DNA of 64,000 nucleotides from Jiangella anatolica (GCF_003236295.1 NZ_POTW01000018.1:1-64000); one strand, 5' to 3'. Numbered from the stretch's first letter, positions 19,483 through 28,341 are shown. The notes: a model not told the origin generated them from the sequence alone. A program made the numbers and translations.

Positions 19483-21060
19483 ATGAGCCCATTCCTCGCC
19501 CTCGTCCTCGTTCTCGCCCTCGGCAGCGTCCCCGCCGAGCCGCCCTCTCCCACCGACGCTGCGGCCGCCGGGCCTGCGACCGCCCTACCCGCTCGCGCCG
19601 ATGTGCCGCCCGCCGCCGACGACGCTGAGGTGCCCGCCAGCACCGCCGCCGCTCTCGTCGCCCGAGCCGTCGCCCCGGCGCCACCTCTCACCGAGTTGGC
19701 CCTCGTCGCCGCATCCCCCGGCACCACGTCGTTCACCGTCCTCGCGCCCGCCGCGTCCGCGTCCAGCCCCGATCCACCGGACGCCACCTCTGCCGGCCAA
19801 CCGCCCCGTCCGCCGTCGAACCGCGGCCGCCTCTTCGCCGGCATCTCGACCCAGCCGACCCGCGGCCTGGCTGCGGCAGCACCCGCCGACGTGCCGCCGC
19901 CCCAACCGAACCCCGGCTGGGTCTACCCCGTCGGTCCGCCGGGCGGCCCCGTCGAGATCGTCCACGGTTTCGATCCCCCGGATCAGCCCTGGCAGGCCGG
20001 TCACCGCGGCGTCGACCTCGCCGCGGCCGCCGGCGCCGAGGTCCGTGCGCCCGGCCCGGGCACCGTCACCTACGCCGGCCGCCTCGCCGGCCGCGGCGTC
20101 GTCGTGATCGGCCACGGGATGCTGCGCACCACCTACGAGCCGGTCGCCGCGTCCGTAGCCGTCGGCGACGAGGTCGGCACGGGCCATCCGATCGGCACGC
20201 TGGAGCCGGCCGGGAGCCACTGTGCGCCCGTCGCCTGCCTGCACTGGGGCGCGATCGAGGGCGAGCAGTACACCGACCCACTCGCGCTCGTGGGCGGTGG
20301 GGCGGTCCGGCTGCTCCCGCTCGGCGCACGGACGCTGACCGGTGACCCACCGCCGCCACCGCAGCAGCCGCCAGCGTCGGCCGGGTTGACCTGGCCGGTC
20401 GCGGTGCCGCGCATCACCTCGCCGTACGGGATGCGGGTGCACCCGATCACCGGCGAACGCAAACTGCACGACGGCGCCGACCTGGCCGCTGCCTGCGGCG
20501 CGCCGATCCGGGCGGCCGCGGCAGGCCGGGTGACCGACGCGGGCGATCGCGGCCCGTACGGCCTGCAGGTCACCGTCGACCACGGCCGGATCCGCGGCAC
20601 GCCGCTCACCACGTCCTACAGCCACCTGTCCGCGTTCTCGGTGACCGCCGGCCGGCCGGTCCGGGCCGGCCAGGTGATCGGCCGCGCCGGCACCACCGGC
20701 CTCTCGACCGGCTGCCACCTGCACCTCATGCTCTACGCCGCCGGCGGCGTAGAGCGACCCGGTGCCATGGATGCCAGCGCCATCGACGGCGACAAGTTAC
20801 CTTGCCAAGGCCCTCCGCAAGGGATACCGTCATTGACAGAGCCCCGTATCGCTCCCAGCGCCCGCAAGCACGGGGTCGCCGACGACGACATGCTCCACGC
20901 CTACCGCTGCGCGATCAGGTTCGAAGAGCAGGACGAGCAGATCGTCCTGCTGGTCGGCCCCGATCGGTCAGCGCGGCTGCTGGAGCTGGCCACTCTCCGG
21001 ACCGCCAGCGGACCAGTGATCATTCACGCGATGGCCGCCCGACCCAAACACTTACGGTGA
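19483..21060 (+). CDS. Secreted double M23 peptidase frame continuing into a toxin-like C-terminal domain
   Basis: The 525-codon frame begins with a signal-peptide-like MSPFLALVLVLALGSV and a Pro/Ala-rich region. Residues ~155-270 are an M23 (LytM) domain with His174, Asp178 and His254; this matches the peptidase normally divergent from rpsB. Residues ~303-425 are a second M23 domain with His329, Asp333 and the HLH at 412-414. With no stop, residues 451-525 follow: ARKHGVADDDMLHAYRCAIRF through HAMAARPKHLR. This resembles small BrnT-like toxins of actinobacterial TA pairs. TTG at 20833 could be that gene's own start. M23 enzymes cut peptidoglycan crosslinks. Whether one fused product or two overlapping genes are made is open. 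Confidence 0.75.
   Translation: MSPFLALVLVLALGSVPAEPPSPTDAAAAGPATALPARADVPPAADDAEVPASTAAALVARAVAPAPPLTELALVAASPGTTSFTVLAPAASASSPDPPDATSAGQPPRPPSNRGRLFAGISTQPTRGLAAAAPADVPPPQPNPGWVYPVGPPGGPVEIVHGFDPPDQPWQAGHRGVDLAAAAGAEVRAPGPGTVTYAGRLAGRGVVVIGHGMLRTTYEPVAASVAVGDEVGTGHPIGTLEPAGSHCAPVACLHWGAIEGEQYTDPLALVGGGAVRLLPLGARTLTGDPPPPPQQPPASAGLTWPVAVPRITSPYGMRVHPITGERKLHDGADLAAACGAPIRAAAAGRVTDAGDRGPYGLQVTVDHGRIRGTPLTTSYSHLSAFSVTAGRPVRAGQVIGRAGTTGLSTGCHLHLMLYAAGGVERPGAMDASAIDGDKLPCQGPPQGIPSLTEPRIAPSARKHGVADDDMLHAYRCAIRFEEQDEQIVLLVGPDRSARLLELATLRTASGPVIIHAMAARPKHLR
20800..20830 (+). promoter_or_regulatory. Candidate internal promoter for the toxin-like segment
   Basis: TTGCCA (20802-20807), a 17-base spacer and TACCGT (20825-20830) lie inside the 3' part of the M23 frame, just before the TTG at 20833. 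CCTTG-C-CAAGG at 20800-20810 is a small palindrome over the -35 box. This would allow the toxin-antitoxin pair to be transcribed alone, with little or no leader. Sequence-only prediction. Confidence 0.35.
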
Positions 21061-21338
21061 TGCCCATGCCCATGTCCCTCGAAGAGGCCCTGGAACGCGC
21101 CGACGAGCTCGCCCGCCGTGTCGAGGAGCGGGATCGCGATGCGGACGAGTGGAAGGACGCCCGCCCGCTGAGCGCCATCTACCGGGCGGTTCAGGCGCGC
21201 GCCCAGGCCGACCGTGACATCGTGGAGGCCGTGACCGAAGCGCGGCGGGTCGGACTGCCGTGGTGGCTGATCGGCTCCTACCTCGGCACCTCCGGTGAGG
21301 CGGCCCGGCAGCGGTACGGCAAACTCATCGCCGCCTGA
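21060..21338 (+). CDS. Probable antitoxin with C-terminal HTH, partner of the toxin-like segment
   Basis: A 92-residue protein (MPMPMSLEEALERADELARRVEERDRD). It is helical and charged, with a C-terminal HTH-like end, GLPWWLIGSYLGTSGEAARQRYGK. Its ATG overlaps the preceding TGA by one base (TGATG), with no good ribosome site, so translation is probably coupled to the toxin-like frame. Small toxin followed by HTH antitoxin in this size range recurs in actinobacteria; calling it an antitoxin rests on that and on position. ATGs 6 and 12 bases further in are alternative starts. Confidence 0.65.
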   Translation: MPMPMSLEEALERADELARRVEERDRDADEWKDARPLSAIYRAVQARAQADRDIVEAVTEARRVGLPWWLIGSYLGTSGEAARQRYGKLIAA

Positions 21339-21491
21339 TCGATGACGCGCTGATGTCACAGGCGTCACAGTCGATCGCATCGGCCGGATCCGGTTGTGCC
21401 GCGGATCACCACTGGGCACCCTGGAGTGATCCGTTGATCTTCGCGGGCACACCCGTGCCCCGACCTCTCGCGCCCGGAGCTGACGTCCGCC

Positions 21492-22784
21492 ATGTCCGTC
21501 CCTGTGTCCCCGACCCTCGCCCTCGACGAAGCGCTGGCCGACAAGCGCCGGCACGGGCTGCCCGTGCTGCCGCTCGGATTCGGTGAGGCCGGCCTGCCGG
21601 TGCATCCGGCACTGCGGGAAGCACTGGCGATCGGGAGCAGCCGGAACGCCTACGGGCCCGTCGCGGGGACGCCCGAACTGCGCGAGGCGGCCGCCGGCTA
21701 CTGGGGCCGCCGCGGTCTGCCGACGGACTGGGACCTCGTCGTCGCCGGGCCGGGTAGCAAGCCGCTGCTGTACGGGCTGCTGCTCGCCCTTGGCGGTGAC
21801 ATCGTCGCGCCGTCGCCGGGCTGGGTGAGCTACCGGGCGCAGGCGCGACTGACCGGCCACCGGCCGATCCACGTGCCGACGGCGCCGGGCCAGGGCGGCG
21901 TGCCGCAGCCGGAGCTCGTCGCCGAGGCGGTGCGCGCCGCGCGAGCGGCGGGCCGCACCGTGCGCAGCGTCGTCGTCACGACGCCGGACAACCCGACCGG
22001 CGACGTCCCGTCGCGCGCCACCGTCCAGCGTCTCGCCGACGTGGCCCGCGACCTGGACCTGGCGATCGTCTCCAACGAGATCTACCGCGACCTCGTCCAC
22101 GACCCGAGCACTTTCGTCCACAGCCCGGCCGAGTTCGCGCCGGAGCGGACGATCGTCACCACCGGGCTGTCGAAGAGCCTCGCCCTGTGCGGCTGGCGAC
22201 TCGGCGTCATGCGGCTGCCGGACAGTCCGCTCGGACGTTCGCTGCTGGCCGACGTGCTCGGCGTGGCCAGCGAGATCTGGTCCAGCCCGGCGGCGCCGGT
22301 GCAGTACGCGGCCGCGTACGCGTTCGGCGAGCCGGAGGAGCTCACCGAACGGGTCGAGCGCAGCCGCCGCCTGCACGGCGCCGTGGTCCGGGCGGTCGCC
22401 GACCGGCTGCGGCGCGCCGGCGCCGTCCTTCCGACGCCGCGGGCCGGGTTCTACCTGTACCCGGACTTCAGCGGCTGGGGCGAGTTCCTGGAGCGCGATC
22501 ACGGCATCGCGACCGGCCGGCAACTGACGGCGCACCTGCTGGGCGCCTACGGCCTCGGCGGGCTGCCCGCGGCCGACTTCGAGGGCGGTCACGACACTTT
22601 GCGGCTGCGGCTGTCGACCAGTCTGCTCTACGGCGACACCGACGTGCAGCGCTACGCCGCGCTGGCCGCCGACGACCCGACCCGGTTGCCGTGGATCCGG
22701 GCGCACCTCGATCGGCTGGACGAGATCCTCGGCGACCTCGCCCGGCACGCCGACGCCGTCCAGGACCAGCGCCTGGCCGGCTGA
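21492..22784 (+). CDS. PLP-dependent class I/II aminotransferase
   Basis: A 430-residue fold-type I aminotransferase: NAYGPVAGTPELREAAAGYW, the Asn-Pro pair in TTPDNPTGDVP, SNEIYRDLVHD, the PLP lysine in TTGLSKSLALCGWRLG, and the C-terminal Arg segment LRLRLSTS. It could act on aspartate or aromatic amino acids; specificity is not readable. It is monocistronic between the TA-like gene and a tandem-repeat block. The last six codons and stop (DQRLAG) are themselves part of the first repeat unit, so the C-terminus may have been set by the repeat. Confidence 0.9.
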   Translation: MSVPVSPTLALDEALADKRRHGLPVLPLGFGEAGLPVHPALREALAIGSSRNAYGPVAGTPELREAAAGYWGRRGLPTDWDLVVAGPGSKPLLYGLLLALGGDIVAPSPGWVSYRAQARLTGHRPIHVPTAPGQGGVPQPELVAEAVRAARAAGRTVRSVVVTTPDNPTGDVPSRATVQRLADVARDLDLAIVSNEIYRDLVHDPSTFVHSPAEFAPERTIVTTGLSKSLALCGWRLGVMRLPDSPLGRSLLADVLGVASEIWSSPAAPVQYAAAYAFGEPEELTERVERSRRLHGAVVRAVADRLRRAGAVLPTPRAGFYLYPDFSGWGEFLERDHGIATGRQLTAHLLGAYGLGGLPAADFEGGHDTLRLRLSTSLLYGDTDVQRYAALAADDPTRLPWIRAHLDRLDEILGDLARHADAVQDQRLAG

Positions 22785-23348
22785 CTCGCGGCGGCGTCTT
22801 GCACGCGCCGCGGTCGGGCGTCGGCCACGGAACCCAGGGCTGAGGCCGCGGCCGAGCCGCGCGGTCCGGTGCGCCGAGCAGATGCCGACCCCGCTCGACG
22901 TGGACCAGCCGACCAGCGCCTGGCCGGCTGACCCGCGGCGGCGTCTCGCAGGCGCCGTGGCCGGGCGTCGGCCACGGAACCCAGGGCTGAGGCCGCGGCC
23001 GAGCCGCGCGGACCCGGGACCGAGCACGTGCCCACCCTGCTCGACGTGGACCAGCCGACCAGCGCCTGGCCGGCTGACCCGCGGCGGCGTCTCGCAGGCG
23101 CCGTGGCCGGGCGTCGGCCACGGAACCCAGGGCTGAGCCCGCCGCCGAAGCCGCGCGGACCCGGGACCGAGCACGTGCCCACCCTGCTCGACGTGGACCA
23201 GCCGACCAGCGCCCGGCCGGCTGACCCGCGGCGCCGTCTTGCACGCGCCGCGGCCGGGCGTCGGCCACGGAACCCAGGGCATAGGCCGCGGCCGGGCCGC
23301 GCGGTCCAGGGAGCGAGCACGTACCGACCTGCTCGACGTGGACCAGCC
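22764..23348. repeat. Four-copy tandem direct repeat, units 145-147 bp
   Basis: Units start at 22764, 22911, 23057 and 23204 (lengths 147, 146, 147, 145). All begin GACCAGCGC(C/T)GGCCGGCTGA and end CTCGACGTGGACCAGCC. All four contain the same 25-base core ending CCACGGAACCCAGGGC. Units 2 and 3 are nearly identical; units 1 and 4 share other variants. Units 2 and 3 contain a perfect 9-bp hairpin, CCGTGGCCG and CGGCCACGG around a GGCGT loop (22955-22977 in unit 2). The 146-bp unit breaks reading frame, so this is not a coding repeat. It fills the ~620-base gap between the convergent aminotransferase and xerC genes, which holds no gene. Confidence 0.9.
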
Positions 23349-23402
23349 CCGCCTCGGCGAGCGGTGCAGCCTCCGGACAAGCACGAGCGGACGCCGGCCT
23401 CG

Positions 23403-24329
23403 TCAGGCCCGCGGATGCGCCTGCCGGTACGCCTGGCGCAGCCGCTCCACCGACACGTGCGTGTAGATCTGCGTCGTCCCGAGCGAGGCGTGGCCGAGCA
23501 GCTCCTGGACGCTGCGTAGATCGGCGCCGCCTTCGAGCAGGTGCGTCGCCGCCGTGTGCCGGAGTCCGTGCGGGCCGAGGTCGGGTGCGCCCGGTACCGC
23601 TTGCAGCCGCTGGTGGACGATCGTCCGGGCGGCGCGCTGGTCGAGTCGGCCCCCGCGGACACCGACGAACAGGGCGGGACCGGCGGCGGGCTTGGCCAGC
23701 CGAGGGCGGCCCGACCGCAGCCAGGCGGCCAGCGCCTCGGCGGCCGGAACGCCGTAGGGGACGGTCCGCTCCTTGCGGCCCTTGCCGAGCACCCGGACCA
23801 CCCGCCGCCCGTCGTCGAGGTCGTCGACGTCGAGGCCGACCAGCTCGCCGACCCGGATGCCAGTGGCGTACAGCAGCTCCAGCAGCGCATGGTCGCGCAG
23901 CTTCGCCGGTTCGCCGTCGGAGGCGTCGTCGGCAGCGGCGTCCATCAACGTGGCGGCCTCGCCGGCGCGCAGCACCTCAGGCAGCGCCCGTCTGGCCTTC
24001 GGCGTCGCAAGCACCGCGCCGATGTCCTCGGGCAGCAGGCCCTTGCGGTGTGCCCACGCCGTGAACACCCGCGCCGCCGACGCACGCCGGGCCAGCGTGG
24101 CGCGCGACCGGCCGCGGGTGCTCTGGCCGGCCAGCCAGCTGCGCAGCGCCGCGAGGTCGAGCTGGCCGACGTCGGTGCGCCCGAGCCGCACCAGGTGCTC
24201 CATCAGCGAGGCGATGTCGCCGCTGTAGGCGCGGACGGTGTGCTCGGAGCGGTCGCGCTCGGCCGCCAGGTGCCGCGCGAACTCCGCGACCACGGCGGCC
24301 AGCGGCTCCGGCAGCTCCTCGGCGTCCAT
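23403..24329 (-). CDS. xerC: Tyrosine recombinase XerC
   Basis: A 308-residue site-specific recombinase with a SAM-like N-terminal domain (1-110) and a catalytic domain carrying Arg159 (TGIRVGEL), Lys183 (GKGRKE), His254-Arg257 (HGLRH), His280 (LGHAS) and nucleophile Tyr289 (IYTHV). With XerD it resolves chromosome dimers at dif. The start [10 protein letters not shown] gives the standard length; the frame is open upstream. In M. tuberculosis xerC follows dprA in the same direction; here dprA-comM-yraN point the other way. Confidence 0.94.
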   Translation of the reverse strand: MDAEELPEPLAAVVAEFARHLAAERDRSEHTVRAYSGDIASLMEHLVRLGRTDVGQLDLAALRSWLAGQSTRGRSRATLARRASAARVFTAWAHRKGLLPEDIGAVLATPKARRALPEVLRAGEAATLMDAAADDASDGEPAKLRDHALLELLYATGIRVGELVGLDVDDLDDGRRVVRVLGKGRKERTVPYGVPAAEALAAWLRSGRPRLAKPAAGPALFVGVRGGRLDQRAARTIVHQRLQAVPGAPDLGPHGLRHTAATHLLEGGADLRSVQELLGHASLGTTQIYTHVSVERLRQAYRQAHPRA

Positions 24330-24492
24330 GCCTCCAGGATCACCCGGCCGGGCGCGGCGCCCGTGCCGCCACGCCGCGCGGCGGCCGCTCGTCCACAGCC
24401 CGAATGGATCTCTCCGGTTATCCACATTCGGCCATTTCTCGCCGAAACCGGCCGCCCGATTCGGCGACGCTGATGGCCGGGAGGTGAGGCGG

Positions 24493-24849
24493 ATGCGAGT
24501 CAAGGACGGCATCGGCGCCTACGGCGAACAGGTCGCCGCCGAGCACTTGGAGCGGGCCGGGTTCGTCGTGATCGAGCGCAACTGGCGCTGCGACATCGGC
24601 GAGATCGACATCGTCGCGCTCGACGGAGCGACGGTCGTCGTGTGCGAGGTGAAGACGCGCAGCGGCCTCGGCTTCGGTTCGGGGCTGGACGCCGTCACCC
24701 CGGAGAAGCTCGCCCGGCAGTACCGCCTGGCGCGGCGCTGGCTCGAGTCCGCCGGCCGGGCGGACGCGCAGCTGCGGATCGACGTGATCGCTGTGCACCG
24801 GCGCGGCCGCCACGAGCCACAGATCGTGCACGTGCGAGGTGCGCAGTGA
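24493..24849 (+). CDS. yraN: YraN family (UPF0102) nuclease-like protein
   Basis: A 118-residue protein, [24 protein letters not shown], with the restriction-endonuclease-like core [13 protein letters not shown] then [10 protein letters not shown] (Asp, Glu-x-Lys). Known YraN proteins are predicted nucleases genomically linked to comM and dprA. The ATG has a GAGGTGAGGCGG region upstream. Its stop overlaps the comM GTG start by 4 bases, indicating an operon. Confidence 0.92.
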   Translation: MRVKDGIGAYGEQVAAEHLERAGFVVIERNWRCDIGEIDIVALDGATVVVCEVKTRSGLGFGSGLDAVTPEKLARQYRLARRWLESAGRADAQLRIDVIAVHRRGRHEPQIVHVRGAQ

Positions 24850-26387
24850 CCCGGCTGGCACGCTGCCACGGCGTGGCCCTCGTCGGCGTGAAGGCCACGG
24901 TCGTCGACATCGAGGTGCACATCGGCGGCATGCCGGGGTTCTCGCTGGTCGGGCTGCCGGACGCGTCGCTGAACGAGTCGCGCGCCCGGGTGCGCGCCGC
25001 GATCCTGTCCAGCCACGAGCCGTGGCCGCTGCAGCGGATCACCGCGAGCCTGTCGCCCGCGTCGTTGCCCAAGCGTGGCAGCCACTTCGACCTCGGAGTG
25101 GCGGTGGCGATCCTGGCGGCGGCCGAGGAGGTCCCGGCGGGGGCCCTGGACGGCGTCATGTTCTTCGGCGAGCTGGCGCTGGACGGACGGCTGCGGCCGG
25201 TCCGCGGCGTGCTGCCGGCCGTCCTGGCGGCCGAACGTGCGCGGCATCGCCAGGCGGTCGTCCCCGAGGCCAACGCGACGGAGGCCCGGCTGATCCCCGG
25301 CATGCGGGTGTTCGGCGCCCGGTCGTTGCGGCAGGTGCTGGCGTTCCTGCGCGGCACGGAGATCCCGGACGAGCCGCCCGACGAGCTCGACGGCTCCGGC
25401 GACGTGCTCGCACCGGCCGCCGACGAGGCCCTCGACCTTGCGGACGTGGCGGGTCAGGAGGGTGCGAAGCGCGCGGTCGAGATCGCCGCCGCGGGCCATC
25501 ACCACCTGCTGCTCACCGGCACGCCGGGCTCGGGCAAGACGATGCTGGCCCGCCGGCTGCCGTCGCTGCTGCCCGACCTCTCGCTGGAGGAGTCGCTGGA
25601 GGTCACCTCTATCCACTCGATCGCCGGCGTGCTGCCGCCGGGCGCGCCGCTGATCGTCCGGCCGCCGTTCGCCGACCCGCACCACACCTCGTCGCTCATC
25701 TCGATCGTCGGCGGCGGGTCGCGGGTGCCCGGGCCCGGCGCGGCCAGCCTGGCTCATCGGGGTGTCCTGTTCCTGGACGAGGCGCCGGAGTTCCACCCGC
25801 GAGCGCTCGACGCGTTGCGCCAGCCGCTGGAGAGCGGAACCCTGACGCTGGCGCGCTCGGAGGCGACGTCGGTGTTCCCGGCGCGATTCCTGCTGGTGCT
25901 GGCGCAGAACCCGTGCTCGTGCGGCAACTTCGGCAGCACCGTCCGGGAGTGCACCTGCAAGCCCGACGCGGTCCGCCGCTACGACCAGCGGCTGTCCGGG
26001 CCGGTCCGCGACCGCGTCGACATCCAGGTGACCGTCGACGCCCCGACGATGGCCGACCTCGACCTCGCGGCGGAACGGGCCGAGCCCAGCAAGGTCGTCG
26101 CCGACCGGGTCGCCGAGGCCCGTCAGCGGCAGGAGCGGCGGCTGCGCGGCACACCGTGGCGGTGCAACGGCGAACTGCCCGGCCCCTACCTGCGGCGCGA
26201 GCTCCGGCTGCCGGCCGCCGTCACCGCGCCGGTGTTCGCCGAGGTCCGCCGGGGCGAGCTCACCCTCCGCGGCGTCGACCGGGTGCTCCGGGTCGCCTGG
26301 ACGGTCGCCGACCTCGCCGGCCGGGACCGGCCCACTGCCGGGGACGTGCTCACCGCACTTCGCCTGCGCCAAGGGGAGCCGCTATGA
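24846..26387 (+). CDS. comM: YifB/ComM family AAA+ Mg-chelatase-like ATPase
   Basis: A 513-residue protein. The N-terminal Lon/S16-like domain (VDIEVHIGGMPGFSLVGLPD; LPKRGSHFDL) is followed by an AAA+ domain with Walker A GTPGSGKTM, PFADPHHTSS, Walker B LFLDEAPEF and CSCGNFG zinc-finger-like cysteines, then a C-terminal lid. In naturally competent bacteria ComM is a helicase promoting branch migration during integration of donor DNA. Start GTG overlaps the yraN stop (GTGA); the end overlaps a small ORF (ATGA). Confidence 0.94.
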   Translation: MTRLARCHGVALVGVKATVVDIEVHIGGMPGFSLVGLPDASLNESRARVRAAILSSHEPWPLQRITASLSPASLPKRGSHFDLGVAVAILAAAEEVPAGALDGVMFFGELALDGRLRPVRGVLPAVLAAERARHRQAVVPEANATEARLIPGMRVFGARSLRQVLAFLRGTEIPDEPPDELDGSGDVLAPAADEALDLADVAGQEGAKRAVEIAAAGHHHLLLTGTPGSGKTMLARRLPSLLPDLSLEESLEVTSIHSIAGVLPPGAPLIVRPPFADPHHTSSLISIVGGGSRVPGPGAASLAHRGVLFLDEAPEFHPRALDALRQPLESGTLTLARSEATSVFPARFLLVLAQNPCSCGNFGSTVRECTCKPDAVRRYDQRLSGPVRDRVDIQVTVDAPTMADLDLAAERAEPSKVVADRVAEARQRQERRLRGTPWRCNGELPGPYLRRELRLPAAVTAPVFAEVRRGELTLRGVDRVLRVAWTVADLAGRDRPTAGDVLTALRLRQGEPL

Positions 26388-26743
26388 CGTCCGACGAAAC
26401 TTGGCCTGACCGCTCTCTCGGCGGCGCCCGAGCCACCGGCCACGCTGGGCGCCACCGCCGGCTTGGTCGACACGCGCCGCCCACGCCGCAGGGAGGCGTC
26501 ATGACCACCAACCAACCGTGCTCCACCGGTCCCTCGACGGCACCCGAGGCACCAGCGGCGCCGCCCGTCACCCCCGGCGTGCTCACCACGCGCCGTCTCG
26601 GTCATCAGGTGCCGGACGAACACCGAGGATCCGAACCCGACCCGGACCGCCGCCGGACGCGGGACCCAGATGGCGCCGCTCAGCAGGACCGAGCCGCACG
26701 ACGAGGCCGTTGCGCTGCGCAGCTGCCGAGGGAGGTGACATGA
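26384..26743 (+). CDS. Small ORF between comM and dprA, unknown, disordered
   Basis: A 119-codon frame with ATGA overlaps at both ends (with the comM stop and the dprA start), as expected of an operon member. The product is hydrophilic and rich in Arg, Pro, Thr and Gly, with no recognisable domain. A better supported shorter start is the ATG at 26501 (MTTNQPCSTGPSTAPEAP, 80 residues), which has GGGAGG seven bases upstream. It may be a lineage-specific protein, a leader coupling dprA translation, or a chance frame. In M. tuberculosis comM and dprA are directly adjacent. If not coding, these 350 bases hold nothing else I can see. Confidence 0.35.
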   Translation: MTSDETWPDRSLGGARATGHAGRHRRLGRHAPPTPQGGVMTTNQPCSTGPSTAPEAPAAPPVTPGVLTTRRLGHQVPDEHRGSEPDPDRRRTRDPDGAAQQDRAARRGRCAAQLPREVT

Positions 26744-27918
26744 ACAGCGAGAGACTGGGGCCGACGGTCTCCTCCGCCGAGCGGGCGGCACGGGCCGCGC
26801 TGTCGGCCGTCACGGAACCGGGCGACGAGGGCGTCGCGCTGCGGATCCGCGCCGCCGGCGCGGAGGCGACCTGGCACGCCGTGTGCGGCGGCGACGACAA
26901 GCTGGACCGCTCCAGGACGTTGCGCCGCCGGGCGGAACACGTCGACGGCGGAGAGCTGATCGAGCGGGCGGACGAGCACGGGATCCGCTACCTCTGCCCG
27001 GGCGAACCGGAGTGGCCTGCGCAGCTCGACGACATGGCGGCGACGCTGGACTTCGGCAGTGACCGGGTGCCGCCGCCGCTGGGACTGTGGCTGTCGGGCG
27101 ACGGCGACCTCGCGGCGCTGACCGAGTCGGCGATCGCGGTCGTCGGGTCGCGCGCCGCGACCCGGTACGGCCTGCGGATCGCCGCCGACCTCGCGACCGA
27201 CCTCGCGCTGGCCGGCTGGACGGTGGTGTCCGGCGCCGCGTTCGGCATCGACCAGGCCGCTCACCGCGGCGCGCTGACCGTCGGCGGGCTGACGGTCGCC
27301 GTGCTGGCGTGCGGCGTCGACGTGCCGTATCCGCGCCAGAACGCCCAGCTGCTGGAGCGGATCGCGTCCGGCGGGCTGATCGTCAGCGAGGTGCCGCCGG
27401 GCAGCCGGCCGATGCGCGCGTGGTTCCTCGCCCGCAACCGCATCATCGCCGCGCTGAGCGCCGGCACCCTCGTCGTCGAGGCGGCGCCGCGGTCGGGGGC
27501 GCTCAGCACGGCGGGATGGACCCAGAAGCTCAGCCGCGAGACGCTCGTCGTGCCGGGTCCCATCACGTCGAAGCTCTCCGCCGGCTGCCACACGCTGGTC
27601 CGCAACGGCGCAGGCACGCTGGTCACCAGCATCGACGACATCCTCGAGGCGGTCGGCCGGCTCGGCGATCACGCCCCGGCGGACCCCGAGGCGGAGTCGC
27701 GGCCGATCGACGACCTGCTGCCGGCGCACGCGATGGTGCGCGAGTGGATGTACGCGGGCGCGGTGGAGACCGTCACCGGCCTGGCCATCCGCACCGGCCT
27801 GCCCACGCGGACGGTCGCGACGGCGCTGCGTGAGCTGGCGGCGGGCGGCTGGGTCAGCCGCGAGGACGGCGGCTGGCGGCTCGGATCGACCGCCAGTCCC
27901 CTGGAAACCCGTACATGA
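26740..27918 (+). CDS. dprA: DNA-processing protein A
   Basis: A 392-residue protein with the DprA Rossmann core: VVGSRAATRYG, SGAAFGIDQAAHRGAL, VLACGVDVPYPRQN, SEVPPG and FLARNRIIAALS. A C-terminal winged helix lies at about 320-385. DprA protects incoming ssDNA and loads RecA during transformation. The start MNSERLGPTV has GGGAGG nearby and overlaps the preceding stop as ATGA. It completes the yraN-comM-dprA cassette, here in the direction opposite to the rest of the block. Confidence 0.93.
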   Translation: MNSERLGPTVSSAERAARAALSAVTEPGDEGVALRIRAAGAEATWHAVCGGDDKLDRSRTLRRRAEHVDGGELIERADEHGIRYLCPGEPEWPAQLDDMAATLDFGSDRVPPPLGLWLSGDGDLAALTESAIAVVGSRAATRYGLRIAADLATDLALAGWTVVSGAAFGIDQAAHRGALTVGGLTVAVLACGVDVPYPRQNAQLLERIASGGLIVSEVPPGSRPMRAWFLARNRIIAALSAGTLVVEAAPRSGALSTAGWTQKLSRETLVVPGPITSKLSAGCHTLVRNGAGTLVTSIDDILEAVGRLGDHAPADPEAESRPIDDLLPAHAMVREWMYAGAVETVTGLAIRTGLPTRTVATALRELAAGGWVSREDGGWRLGSTASPLETRT

Positions 27919-27997
27919 CCTGGCCGAAAGGGGTATGCATGAACGCAATGGGGCGCAGGCCAATCCGGCGGCGCCGACCGGGAAAGGGGATCCGATC

Positions 27998-28204
27998 ATG
28001 GGCTCTGTCGCACGCATCACGAACATCAGCGCGCGGTCCGAGACGAGCTTCGACGACGCCGTCCGCGTGGGCATCGCGCGGGCCAACCAGACACTGCGCA
28101 ACGTCTCCGGAGCCTGGGTCAAGGACCAGAAGGTGGAGATCAGCGACGGGCAGATCGTCGCCTACCAGGTGGCGATGGAGGTCACGTTCGTCCTGGACGA
28201 CTGA
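27998..28204 (+). CDS. Dodecin family protein
   Basis: A 68-residue protein, MGSVARITNISARSETSFDDAV, with the beta-alpha-beta-beta dodecin fold and the conserved SGAWVKDQKVEI segment whose Trp stacks on flavin. Dodecins form dodecameric shells that store flavins or CoA. AAAGGGGA precedes the ATG. It lies 80 bases after dprA and probably shares its transcript; a dodecin is not part of the canonical cassette. Confidence 0.92.
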   Translation: MGSVARITNISARSETSFDDAVRVGIARANQTLRNVSGAWVKDQKVEISDGQIVAYQVAMEVTFVLDD

Positions 28205-28239
28205 CCGCCGGAGCGCGCGAGCAAGCCCCGGGTTCACGG

Positions 28240-28268
28240 GTGGGCCGCCGCCGGCGGTGGCGGCCCAC
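28240..28268. terminator. Hairpin downstream of dodecin
   Basis: Perfect 10-bp arms GTGGGCCGCC and GGCGGCCCAC flank a 9-base spacer, 36 bases after the dodecin stop. A partial copy (GTGGCGGCCCACACTCGCC) follows ~40 bases later. No T-run. Likely terminator between the convergent dodecin and DUF2469 genes. Confidence 0.5.
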
Positions 28269-28341
28269 GCTCGCCCGGACGCGGGCCGGACCAGGCGTCG
28301 GCCGTGGCGGCCCACACTCGCCCCGGGACACGCCTGGGATC

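Noticed and set aside
22764-23348. CRISPR-like array or coding repeat
   Set aside because: Units are contiguous, 145-147 bp, with no spacers, no cas genes nearby and a frame-breaking 146-bp unit; open frames on both strands here are GC-bias artefacts.
22764-24329. dif site next to xerC
   Set aside because: No 28-bp dif-like sequence with two 11-bp arms was seen; xerC is not normally adjacent to dif, and the repeats are too long and GC-rich.
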